Positions 1 to 9,556 of a DNA stretch of 64,000 nucleotides are shown in pieces (the first letter of the stretch is position 1; every line of letters begins with the position of its first letter). The stretch comes from Bathymodiolus brooksi (taxonomy: Eukaryota > Mollusca > Bivalvia > Mytilida > Modiolidae). The position numbers were made by a program, and so were the translations under genes. The notes beneath the pieces were generated by a model. That model saw only the letters and a list, made by a program, of their open reading frames with translations. It was not told the origin of the DNA and ran no database searches. The stretch lies in the NCBI GenBank assembly GCA_963680875.1, contig OY804588.1, positions 77,772,829 to 77,836,828 on the forward strand. Direction: 5' to 3'.

Positions 1-94
1 TAAAAGGAATCCTGATCATTCTACATTTACTAACTAAATCCCAAAATGTTATTCCCATCAAAACACCCTGCCACATAGTAGTGAGTTTTCTTAC

Positions 95-3000
95 AGAATT
101 ATTGTGGATAACTGTTATATGAGTTGGTGAGTTTGGTTCATCTGGAGGGAAACATTCCCATGAATCTTTCTTTAACCCAGGAATACGACAAGCTGATAAT
201 ATTTTATAAAACTGTGTCATACATAATGGATTCTTGCCCATGTACTCCACGTCCAAAGTCTGTCTGTAAAAATTAAATAAAGAAACAAATAAGTATAAGT
301 AAAATTGATATCGAAATTAGAATATTCTTGATTTTATTAGAACAAAGCTAAAAAAAAATCACCTCAAAATGTTTTGAAACATGTGTCATAAACTATGATT
401 CATACATTTAACTTTCAATACATTTTTTTTCCCAATTCTTAAGTAGAATATAGATGTAACAAAAGTAACTTTGAAGATCAGAAGCCGTAAATCAAAGCAG
501 GACAGACAATACATCCTAGCACTTCCTGGTCCTTTCCTCATTCATGATTAATCACCAGTTTTGTAACTAGAGTAACACGATGGGTGGCACTAGTGGAGCT
601 GGAACTGCTTACTCTTCTGGAGCATCTGAGTTCACCCCCAGTTTTTAGTGGGGTTCATGTTGCTCAATCTTTAGTTTTCTGTATAGTGTTTTGTAGATCA
701 TACTTTTTCAAGATCTTTAATTTTCTGCGTAGTGGTTTGTAGATCGTTGTTTGTCCATTTGTCATTTTTCTTTTGGCCATTGTGTTGTCTGTCCTTCAAT
801 TTTACGAATTCAGATTACCCCATTTGGTATTTTCAAGCTCTTCTTGACCAATAAAAAACAGAGGAAAAGAAAAACAATGGTCAACAGGATAGGGATAGAA
901 CTTAGCATGGGCCCAGTAGACCAAGACCATATAATTTCAGTCTTGGCCCCTAAAAATGTCCAGACAGTACATGTACCTAAATTATCAATATTTCATGTGC
1001 ACTGTCAGTTGCTAAGCATAGGAAATTTTTTGGGCTATCAAATTTAATACTTTAAGGAGCCCAGTTGGCAACTGCAAAAATGCTAAGCTTTTTCCCTGCT
1101 CAACACTACACAGAAAACTATAAATTGAGCAACACAAACCCTACTAAAAACCTGAGGTTAACTCAGGTGCTTGAAATGATAAGCAGTTCTGAAATGTAGC
1201 ATAAATTAAACTAAATTAACAGTCAATGTTACATATTCAAATAAATTTGCTTTATAAGATAATTTTGTATTATGAAATATTTGACCTGATTCTGTACGAC
1301 TCTACATGACTTACTCATCAACCATTATCTTATAGTCTAGAACACCAGCAACAAGCTTCGCTGCAAATCTGAAAGAGAAGAAGGAAGTATGAATGACCTA
1401 TTCTATAAATAGAAACCTAGAAATAATGTAAACGTGGTTGAACATTTTACTGTGTTGAAATTTTTTTAACAACAACTGACAATATTTACATGTTATCTAC
1501 AACACAGTTGTGTGCCTGACTGAAGTGTGGTATATCATAGGTTTGAGCCCCAGTCAGGTCAAACTAAAGACAACAAAATGGTATTTTCTGCTTCTCAGCA
1601 TGAAGAATTTAGAGCAAATGCCACTTTTACTGTCTTTGGTTTAACACCAAAAGAACAATTTTCTAGCTATGTCATGGTGAAAACAAGTAACATTCATTGA
1701 GATGATGCCAGCTGTGTACTAGATCATCACGTTTAGTTGAACTTTAATAGTGCTCACACATTGCTCATTTGTCATTAAATAACAAAAACTCACTGACACA
1801 TTCTATATTTTTTGTACTCACCTAAGTTGTCCCTCCAGTGTTGTATAGTTCTGTTTAGGTAATACAATCCCTGGACTAACATGAATTGTAACTGGTAACC
1901 TCCACTCTAAATAAGCTGTGTTGGTCCACCAATCAGACAACTGAAAAAAATATCATTTGGTGAAACATTTTCATTATTCTGATATAATAACAGGGATGAA
2001 CCTGGTTAGAAAATATAACAACTGAAATCAATGAAAAATAGCTGAAACCATCTCTATCCCCTTTCATAATGGTCTGATCGTGTCCAGCAACTTTCAAAAA
2101 ACAATTTTCTGAGGAAAATAGCTGAAATCAGTTAAATAATTTAAAAGAATCATCCCTGTAATAATAATAATAGGATTTAAAAACAAAACTCAAGGAGCCA
2201 GCCACCTCATAATAAAGGATTGGGTACACAGCTGTACTTGATTAAATTTGAAGTAAACAACAAGACAGATTATTGCATTTACACTGACATCCTTATTACA
2301 GTACCTCAAAAATATATAGGGTTAGGGTTATGGTGTTTAATACAACTTTCAACAATATTTAAGTTATATTGTGGCGGTCAGTTATATAGGTAGACACCGG
2401 AGTGCCCTGAGAAAACCACCGACCTGATGCAAGTCACTGACAAACTTTATCACATAATGTTGTATCCAGTACATCTCGCCATGAGCAGGATTCGAACTCA
2501 CAACTTCAGTGATAATAGGCACTGATTGGATAGGTAGTTGTAAATCCAACTACCATATGATCACGACCATGACGGCTGGGAAAAATTATATATATGGTAA
2601 CATTGACACTGTGTATACTGTATACACATTGTACAGGATGTTGTTAAATGTTAGTATATATTGCTAAAGAAGGAAATAGATCACACAAACATTTAATTCT
2701 AAATAAATTGATATTAACAGGAAACGTATGCATATTAATATTACCCAATTTATTTCTTTTTCAGCTCTTTCTTCTAATAATTTTTGCAGTTTTGGACCGG
2801 AATCTCTTCTGAATTCTTCTACATACTGGAAAAATAATGAATGTTTCTTCAAATTAGCTCTGGGTTCATCATAGAAAACAAGATCTATAAAATTATTTTA
2901 TTTATGGCAGAAAGTTAATGTTCAAGTTCATTGCAAAAATCACAAACAAACAAAGCTATAATATATAAAAGAATGATATTGATGACACAATAACAATAAT

Positions 3001-5216
3001 CCATTAAAATCTAACAAACCTAGATCAAGTAGACTATAAAGTATAAACCATTTAATTTTTTTTTTTTAACTTTTAAAACAATGATTAGAATATATGTGAT
3101 TTAAATAGCATTTATTCTAAAAATATACATGTGTATTTACAAACTTTCAGCCAAAAAAAATTTGACTAATAATTATGGCATAAAATTAATAAATTAAAAA
3201 TGTCCAAAAATATTATATTTTTTAATGTTACTACATGTATTGCAATATTTAAAAAGTCCCGTTGTAAATAAAAGCAGGTGTTTAACAAGGCAAAAAATAT
3301 TCAGGCAGTGAAACTATCTAACCTGTTGAGTTTGTTTATAATCTTCATCAGACACTAATGGTCTAACTGTTTTAAGATACTTCTGCAGTGTGGAATCTAA
3401 GGCAGGAACAGGAAGCTTAGGAAGGGAATCCTGGAGAGAGAACATTCTCCCGACAACTTTCTTATGCGCTGGCTTCATTATCTGTTGTTTTCCTAAAATG
3501 CTGCTGATCTGAAATTAAACAACAAAATTGAACTTTGGAAACCAAAAACATACACTTGTTATATAATTATTAGTTTATTGACATGATGGAAGTCATGTTT
3601 GATAATCTTGCATTGTGTTTAATGGTAAAGTTCTCAATTAGTCAGTGATATACATTTTTGCATGTAGCTGGTTTAACCCTGCCACATTTTTGTGCCTGTA
3701 CCCTTAGTCAGGACATGGATTTCCAACATATATATATGTCTTAGTCTTTTTAATTTTCAACGAGTTGAGGTGAGCTGAAATGTACAAATACAAATACAAA
3801 ATACAAAAAGTTTTATTTTAAGTCGGGCATATATAAAACAATAAACATATGCTCTAAAGAGTTTTTAACCGACATAGAGGTACACTGTTGTTTGTTAAAG
3901 TTAATTTTGGTGGAATTGTAGATCATCACAATGATCACTGTTTAATCTTTAATTCCATCATATCAAAGATGAAAATGTAAAAAATCAATCATAGCAAATG
4001 GTCTTATCACTAAATAAATTTTCAGGGTTAAATTATGGTGTTAAAAGCCACTTTCAACAATTTTTCAGTTATATCGTGGCGGTCTATTTTATTGGTGGAG
4101 TAAAGCGGAGAAAACCACCAACATATGTCGCAAGTCACTGACTAACTTGTATAGAGTACACCTAACAATGAGCATGGCTCGAAATCACAACTTTAGTGTT
4201 GATAGGTACTGATTGCACGGGTAGTTGTAAATCTAACTATCATGACCATGACTGCCCCCAATAAATTTTCATTCAACCCTATCTTTTATATGTTTGATAT
4301 ATACATGATATAATATACTTAAACTATATCGGCCAGATTTTGAGTTTTAGACTTTAAAAATATATCGAGTTCCAGTGATGGCAAGAAAACTTTATTTTTA
4401 TTAAAATAAAATACAGTCGGATCTCGTTATAACAAAAGTTCATGGGGCTGTTGAAAACATTTGAGTTATCCAAAATTCGACTAAAGGGGAAGAAAAGATT
4501 AAATAAGATAGCCAACTCTGTCTGGTAAATTTGACAAATATGGAGCCGAACTACTGTTGTCCATCACGTCTGATATTTTACCATCATTTTGTACGTAATG
4601 TGTTTTGGGGTTCTCGCTACACTCAAGTTGTCCTGACATCAAACCGTAGCGCTTTGAAATTTATAACTAACCAATATTTATATAATATGACTAAGCTATC
4701 GCTTCAATGCTTCAATTAAGCAATCCAATAGTTTTCTTGGCAAATGATATTTAACAGTTATCAAAATATAATCTAACCTGACCAGTAAACACAGGAGGTC
4801 ACATGCTGTTTACACCTTGTCGGGTTTGTCAATTGATTTAATACATAATTTCGACATTAACGAACAGAATTTGAATGGATTTGTATTTTAGGAACTGACA
4901 AATTACTTTGAGAAACCTGATATTTCAACACATCAAATTTTGATATAAATATACAACTACTTTTTTCATTTACTTTTATTTTGAATTTCGTATGTAAATA
5001 TATTTTTTAGTGCAGTGTTCGGTTGCATAGCAGCATATGATGTCAACATTTAATTATACATAGTTCTCTTACCACCACCAGAAATACAGTACCACTACCA
5101 TACTCAATGCCAGGCAATGGAACAATTTACAGTGACCAAACAAACAAGGATAAAGTGACTGTCAGTGGTCAAGCTGGTCAGTAACTTACCACAGACGATC
5201 TAACGACACGATACAT
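95..5216 (-). CDS. CRAT: Carnitine O-acetyltransferase, 5' six coding exons (3' part outside window)
   Basis: Transfers acetyl and short acyl groups between CoA and carnitine in mitochondria and peroxisomes. Exons in transcript order: 5190-5216, 3323-3508, 2745-2825, 1822-1940, 1315-1368, 95-263. All have GT/AG borders and phases that join without a stop, giving 212 codons. Exon 1 encodes MYRVVRSSV, a short basic leader that fits a mitochondrial presequence. A second Met (MKPAHKK) in exon 2 could start a non-mitochondrial form. Exon 2 carries [14 protein letters not shown], exons 3-4 join as [21 protein letters not shown], and exons 4-5 join through [15 protein letters not shown]; exon 6 carries [20 protein letters not shown]. 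These follow the N-terminal half of the carnitine/choline acyltransferase family and are closer to CRAT than to CROT or CPT as I remember them. The catalytic His and CoA-binding region lie beyond position 1. Introns hold SINEs and dispersed-repeat copies. Confidence 0.94.
575..870 (+). repeat. GGTATCTTC dispersed repeat, copy 1 (CRAT intron)
   Basis: Member of the most frequent dispersed family in the window. Ordered landmarks: GGTGGCACTAGTGGAGC, CACCCCCAGTTTTTAGTGG, GTTGCTCAATCTTTAG, CTTTTGGCCATTGTGTTGTC, CAGATTACCCCATTTGGTA, then a CTTCTTGACC end. No coding capacity and no terminal inverted repeats seen. Intronic and antisense to CRAT. A reverse-oriented fragment follows at about 1085-1190. 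Confidence 0.75.
1085..1190 (-). repeat. GGTATCTTC dispersed repeat fragment, inverted
   Basis: Reverse complement of the 5' half of the same family: ACACAGAAAACTATAAATTG, then CCTACTAAAAACC and AACTCAGGTGCTTG. It faces the copy at 575-870 across about 200 bp. Confidence 0.6.
1639..1765 (-). repeat. SINE-1 3' fragment
   Basis: Reverse-oriented tail part of the tRNA-derived SINE that is complete at 15068-15434. It has GTTTAACACCAAA and the ATGTCATGGTGA segment found in the other copies. Confidence 0.5.
2318..2580 (-). repeat. SINE-2 (tRNA-derived), full-length-like copy
   Basis: Reverse-oriented copy of a SINE whose head contains ATGGTAGTTGGATTTACAAC and a box-B-like GAGTTCGAATCC, and whose 3' end reads TTAAACACCATAACCCTAAC. 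Lies in a CRAT intron. The layout fits molluscan V-domain-type SINEs such as RUDI, but I could not compare sequences. Confidence 0.75.
3775..3880 (-). repeat. LINE 3'-end-like repeat
   Basis: Reverse complement reads ATGTCGGTTAAAAACTC, then a GCATATGTTT segment, CCCGACTTAAAATAAAAC and a TTGTATT-rich tail. A related end is at 14700-14800. It looks like the 3' UTR and tail of a non-LTR element; no coding part is attached. Confidence 0.45.
4022..4258 (-). repeat. SINE-2 copy
   Basis: Reverse-oriented, diverged copy of the SINE at 2318-2580, with the tail-side segment TATATCGTGGCGGTC and head-side segment GTAGTTGTAAATCTAAC recognisable. In CRAT intron 1. Confidence 0.7.
4412..5189. other. Rest of CRAT intron 1: possible single pogo-type terminus, otherwise unassigned
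   Basis: TA followed by CAGTCGGATCTCGTTATAAC at about 4413 resembles a Tigger/pogo terminus, but I found no matching inverted end. The remaining sequence up to the exon 1 donor shows no gene or repeat I recognise. Confidence 0.3.
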
Positions 5217-5340
5217 ATCTGTGTCCTATATATTGAACGTCCAAACACGGGTCAGTCAGTTCAGAAATCTATAAATGTTCAAAGTCCAACTCCACATCAG
5301 TTATCAGCTACACTGTATAGTTACCCCCCTTGAATTACAA
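5217..5340 (-). promoter_or_regulatory. Probable 5' UTR and promoter side of CRAT
   Basis: Region immediately upstream (rightward) of the CRAT start codon. It is less AT-rich than its surroundings and bears no recognised repeat. I infer the transcription start is here from position only; no core promoter motif is convincing. Confidence 0.3.
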
Positions 5341-5764
5341 TGTTTATCTTCCGGTAGATGATGAGTAATAAAGGCGGGAGTTTCAAAACTTATTTTCTTC
5401 TTATTCTTCCCGGATACGAGTCGAAATCTGTAGTTACTGAGTGTGTGTGACTCGGGCGCATAAACAATCAGACAGGGGGCCCCTCCAAAACAGGTCAAAG
5501 TCCAAAGAGATGGATGGTATATACAAATAAAAGTCATGTACAATATATATAATACATTGATCTTTAAATTTAAATTTACATGTTTTTATTGTGCAGTCAA
5601 TTGTGATGGTTAATTTGAATATTTATTTTGCTTATTTTCATTTTGTCTTAGTCTCACTATGTGTATTTAATCAAACTAATCAAATCTAATCAAGTTATTA
5701 TTATTATGTTATATGTGTATATGTATGTGGTTTATTTTGTTATGTATGAGTCTGTATTGATTCT

Positions 5765-6457
5765 ACTGCTCAGCTATGGGCACCATGACTGGTTTAATAA
5801 AGTATTCTTATTCTTATTCTTATTCTTAATCTTACGGCTGCACTCGTTTATCTGTGTTGTGATGAAGACCAGGGGATGGAATTCAACCTGACCTTAAAGT
5901 CCTCTAGGGAACCAGCATCTATAACTGTCTGAAGATGGTACTCGGTTCCATTCCCTGATGGATCTCGGGAAGAAGGAATGTTGGTATGTGTCCTTCTTGG
6001 CTCTGATCTGTCTGAGTCTATGGTTTCCTCTTGTTCTGGAGTCCCCTGCTGTGTAATAGTTGGCTGGTTCAATGACAATCAGCTGATGGTAGATCTTGTA
6101 GCACATTACAAGGGTTTGTTTCCATCGTCTTTACTGGAGGGATTCCCATTGAAGACTGTTTAGCAGGTTTGTTACACAGCCTGGGGAGTTGTCCTGGTAA
6201 CAGTCATAGGCAAAGCGAGCTGCTCGCCTTTGTACTTGCTCTGTGTCTCTTGTGGTAATCTGGTGTGGGTCCCATAATGGGGAAGCATACTCCAAAACAG
6301 GTCGCACTAGAGTGGTGTAGGCTGTTGCTTTGGTTTTGGTAGTGCATCTTCCCAGATTTCTCCTGATGAAGCCAAGGGTCTTAGAGGCTTTCCCTATTGT
6401 CTGGTTGATGTGTTTGGTCCAGGTCAGGTCTTTGTTGATGGTGACTCCAAGGTATTA
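5765..6457 (-). mobile_element. 5'-truncated non-LTR retrotransposon (reverse transcriptase C-terminal part), degenerate
   Basis: Reading leftward from about 6455, the translation gives YLGVTINKDLTWTKHIN, TLGFIRRNL, LVRPVLEYASPLWDP and QVQRRAARFAYDCY. This is the typical end of the RT region in CR1/L2/Jockey-like LINEs. An in-frame stop follows ESLQ near 6130; after it the frame continues with SFFPRSIREWN. The last stretch (DAGSLEDFKVRL) needs a frame shift. The 3' end has an AATAAG simple tail at about 5805-5830. No endonuclease or catalytic RT motifs remain, so it is a dead 5'-truncated copy. Confidence 0.85.
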
Positions 6458-6497
6458 TCCCCGTACACCGGAACTTGTGTTATATTTTTACATTGTC

Positions 6498-6560
6498 ATA
6501 ATAGTGAGTGATTGTTGTTTAACGTTAACGCAACAATTTTTCAACTATATCACGGCAACA
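6498..6560 (-). repeat. SINE-1 tail fragment
   Basis: GTGAGTGATTGTTGTTTAAC and AACTATATCACGGC match the reverse complement of the SINE-1 3' end, which normally ends in ACTCACTC. Confidence 0.5.
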
Positions 6561-6670
6561 CACACTTTCTTTAATAGTTTTATTGGGCGTTTTAAAAATA
6601 TTATTCGAACCCTGATAAAGTAATTTATGAATATTTGGCATCATTGCAATTTTTATTCTATTTTGAACTA

Positions 6671-7133
6671 CAGACAGTGGACAAAAGTATTTGGACACTT
6701 CCAATATTCCCTATATATATTTCATATAAAACAACAATGTTTCAAAAAATTATCCTGCAGTCAATTCTAGTCTGATTTTGATAATTTTTATAACAATAAA
6801 AACAGAATTAAATGTAGTTTTACTCTATAATTTCAAAATAATTTTCTATGATAAACATTTTGAGATTACACAAGTTAAACACAACTGAATTAATTTCTTT
6901 CAAAACACAATGCAATGATAGTACTTTTGTAGACAAAGTGTTTGAAAAACATGCTTCAAAACGTTATTTCAAAATTACTACCATAAACTACCTATCTTTC
7001 TGCTTTTGTTGATAAAATAATTATCAAAATCGGACAGTTAATTGACTTAAAGATAATATTTTGAAAAACTGTTGCTTTATGTGAAATATATAGGGAAAAT
7101 TAGAAGTGTCCGAATACTTTTGTCCACTATCTG
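6671..7133. mobile_element. Tc1/mariner-type MITE with TA target duplication
   Basis: Starts CAGACAGTGGACAAAAGTAT and ends with its inverse, ACTTTTGTCCACTATCTG, flanked by TA on both sides (6669-6670 and 7134-7135). The GGACAAAAGTATTTGGACAC terminus is typical of Tc1-like elements. Inverted arms extend imperfectly for about 115 bp. Length 463 bp; no transposase. Confidence 0.88.
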
Positions 7134-7138
7134 TATCT

Positions 7139-7386
7139 TATCAGACGGGTTCGTCGTGATCGTGATCGTATGGTAGTATGGATTTATAACTACTCATACA
7201 ATCTGTGCATATCACCACTATCGCTGCGAGTTTGAATCCCGCTCATGGCGAGGTGTACTCGATACAACATCATGTGATAAAGTTTGTCAGTGACTTGCCG
7301 CAGGTTGGTGATTTTCTTCGGTTACTCCGGTTTCATCCACCAATAAAACTGTTGAAAGTGGCGTTAAACACCATAACCCTAACTCA
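7139..7386 (+). repeat. SINE-2 copy
   Basis: Forward copy directly abutting the MITE at 6671-7133. Contains GTGATCGTGATCGTATGGTA, a box-B-like GTTTGAATCCCGCTCATGG, and the 3' end GTTAAACACCATAACCCTAA. Confidence 0.78.
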
Positions 7387-7994
7387 ATAACTGATGAGCA
7401 TAAATTTTATGTTTCAAAAGTTATATAATTACTAATTTATCAGTTTGAAGCCAAACCGTATCAGATTATATCTTCTATGCACGAATATGTTAGTCCATTG
7501 TCAAGTACGTTTTCATTGAATTGAATAACATAATGCTTTAATCATTATGGCTGCTTTAAACCTTTTTATGTATAATTACTGCACTTAAATATCACATCTG
7601 ACATTATTATACCTCATAGATATAAGAGTGTCTGTGATTAGTTAAAAAACGTCACATGTCAGGAAGACAAAATTTCATGTATCTCTAGACCACGTGCTCC
7701 GGGTAAATAACTATCATTTATTCCACTCTATAATAGTTATTCTACTTATATAGAAATTCGATTGGTCGAAACCATCCCACGTGACATTTATCAAAGCATC
7801 GTATTTCCCTCTCAACAATATCGTATTTCCCTTATTCGAAATTCTCAAGATGTAACGCTTTGATCATATAACGGTGTTCCATGTTAGTAAAGATAACTCC
7901 AGAGATGTTCCGAAATAATAATTTTGTAAGCAAAAATGGCCAAAAGATTTCATTTGGCAGAATTCACCAAAACGTTGGCCTGGTAGAATAAAAC
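7387..7994. other. Intergenic, unassigned
   Basis: AT-rich DNA between the SINE and the first foldback element. No exon with supported splice sites, no RNA gene and no repeat with a second copy in the window was recognised. Confidence 0.5.
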
Positions 7995-8104
7995 ATTCAT
8001 TTCCCTTGCATAAGGGAGATATGAAAATTTGTTCACCCTCGGAAATATGACTTTTCTCGGGTGAACAAATCTTCATATCTCCCTTATGCAAGGGAAATAA
8101 ATGT
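7995..8104. mobile_element. Foldback element 1
   Basis: Near-perfect palindrome. The left arm TTTCCCTTGCATAAGGGAGA is answered by TCTCCCTTATGCAAGGGAAA, arms are about 45 bp and the loop about 15 bp. Followed by AATGTATAAT, as is foldback element 2. Confidence 0.75.
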
Positions 8105-8253
8105 ATAATATCCGCTGCTGCGTTCCCCCATGGCGACCCCCACAGGAAGTACACAAAGTGTTGTATACACAAACAACTACACAAATTGAATAAAATGTTA
8201 AATTAATTTAAACAAATGTTTTGTTGTTGTGTGTGTAATTTCGGTATAATAAA

Positions 8254-8360
8254 TAATTTTTGGTCTTGTTGTGGGGAGATATGAAGCTTTGTTTACCCTC
8301 AGAAGTCATATTTCTCCAGGGTAAACAAAGCTTCATATCTCCCTACAACAAGGACCATAA
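8254..8360. mobile_element. Foldback element 2
   Basis: Arms GGGGAGATATGAAGCTTTGT and ACAAAGCTTCATATCTCCCT with a loop of about 13 bp. The core GAGATATGAA and the 3' flank ATAAATGTATAAT match foldback element 1, so the two are related rather than two chance hairpins. Confidence 0.75.
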
Positions 8361-8867
8361 ATGTATAATGTTCAACTTGTTCGACCAATTATCGGGGTAA
8401 CATATAGAATAGCATTATAAGGACAATTCCTTTCGGTTAAATAGATTCTTAACATTAAATGAACTGCTTTCCATTCCCGAGTACATGAGTTCACCTCATC
8501 AACCAAACCTCCCTTAGGTTCCCCACCTCAATCGGATCTTTTTGGGTCCGCGTTGCTCATTTTTTATTTTTTATGTGTTGTGGTGTTTCTTTTGTTTGCC
8601 ATCCTTATGTGTTTTGTGCCCAAAGTTGATTGCTTCTCTGCATTGTCCATTCTTGATTTTCCTTTCGGTTTTCTCTAACGTTTATTTTGTGTCATATTCA
8701 TTTTAACACCCATTCTTGTCCAGTATAAAAATACAAAGCGAAAAATAAAGTCGGGCAATAATTTTTTTTATTATACAAGACACAAACAATGCACACTGAA
8801 GTGAAATTATAATAGTTTGATGAAAACTGGACCATTACTGCTCAATTGAAGTGTTGATGTACAACAG
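8361..8867. other. Intergenic, weak dispersed-repeat similarity
   Basis: About 8465-8690 has GGTTCCCCACCTCAATCGG, GTCCGCGTTGCTCA and TTTTGTTTGCC in the order of the GGTATCTTC dispersed family but strongly diverged. A CAGTATAAAAATACAAAG to AAAGTCGGGCAAT stretch near 8720-8760 resembles the LINE tail at 3775. No gene seen. Confidence 0.35.
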
Positions 8868-8877
8868 TAATACCGGT

Positions 8878-9204
8878 CAATCGTAACTACTCGGCCATTC
8901 TCGCTACCCTGCAAATAATCTCGTATGCATTAGGCGTATAAATCGCACTACTGTTCACATGTCAGTTACATGAAAGTTTGATAAAGTTATATTTTAAACA
9001 ATTTCCTATATTTCAATTAAAGTTTTAATTAGTATTGAATGATTAGATTTTACTTAGTATGTCTTCCATATTGGATTTTCGTGGACTATATTTTTGTGCG
9101 GCTTAACTTAACTTAACTTCCGGCAAACAATTTAAGAAGAATTTCTGCTTGGTACGTACGAGGTTATTTGCAGGGTAGCGAGAATGGCCGAGTAGTTACG
9201 ATTG
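8878..9204. mobile_element. MITE with 10-bp target site duplication (family member 1)
   Basis: Terminal inverted repeats begin CAATCGTAACTACTCGGCCA and extend about 46 bp to the TACGAGG region. Perfect 10-bp direct repeats TAATACCGGT flank it at 8868-8877 and 9205-9214. Length 327 bp, no transposase. A 9-11 bp duplication is typical of Mutator-like transposition; assignment to that superfamily is inference. A second member lies at 15461-15795. Confidence 0.88.
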
Positions 9205-9276
9205 TAATACCGGTAAGAGAGAGAGAGAGTGAGAGAACGTTGACATGACAGTAATTGGCGAATACTAAACACAGTA

Positions 9277-9442
9277 CAGTGAAGTCTGTCTAATCACAAC
9301 CTCCTTGGGACCATTTTTGGTTCCGGAATATGTTTTTTCTTTGTTTATACAGGTTAAGCTAACACATATTAGGAATTCATTTAAAGTTCGGTTTATACAA
9401 GATTCCACTTTATTCAGGTTTAGATTTAGACGAGTTTCAATG
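9277..9442. mobile_element. Short pogo-like MITE
   Basis: TA-flanked. Starts CAGTGAAGTCTGTCTAATCA and ends GTTTAGATTTAGACGAGTTT then CAATG, an imperfect inverse. A related element sits in AK8 at 40038-40195. A TTTATT at 9409-9414 would read AATAAA on the minus strand, downstream of the stop of the LU/ShKT gene. Confidence 0.65.
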
Positions 9443-9556
9443 TAGTGCATGTTCTAATTAATTTTGCCAGTTTTTGCTCAAATTCTTTGAACTGGAAATT
9501 TATGATAAGAAGGAATACTTTATAGTAAATACTGAGTAACTTATAAAGGCTGTATA

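Noticed and set aside
2318..2340. Telomere-like AGGGTTAGGGTTA (also near 35128)
   Set aside because: It is the 3' end of SINE-2 in reverse (ACCATAACCCTAAC), not a telomeric array.
7864..8184. 106-codon minus-strand open frame
   Set aside because: It runs straight through a foldback element, has no splice or family support, and its repeated GEQIFISPL-type residues reflect the palindrome.
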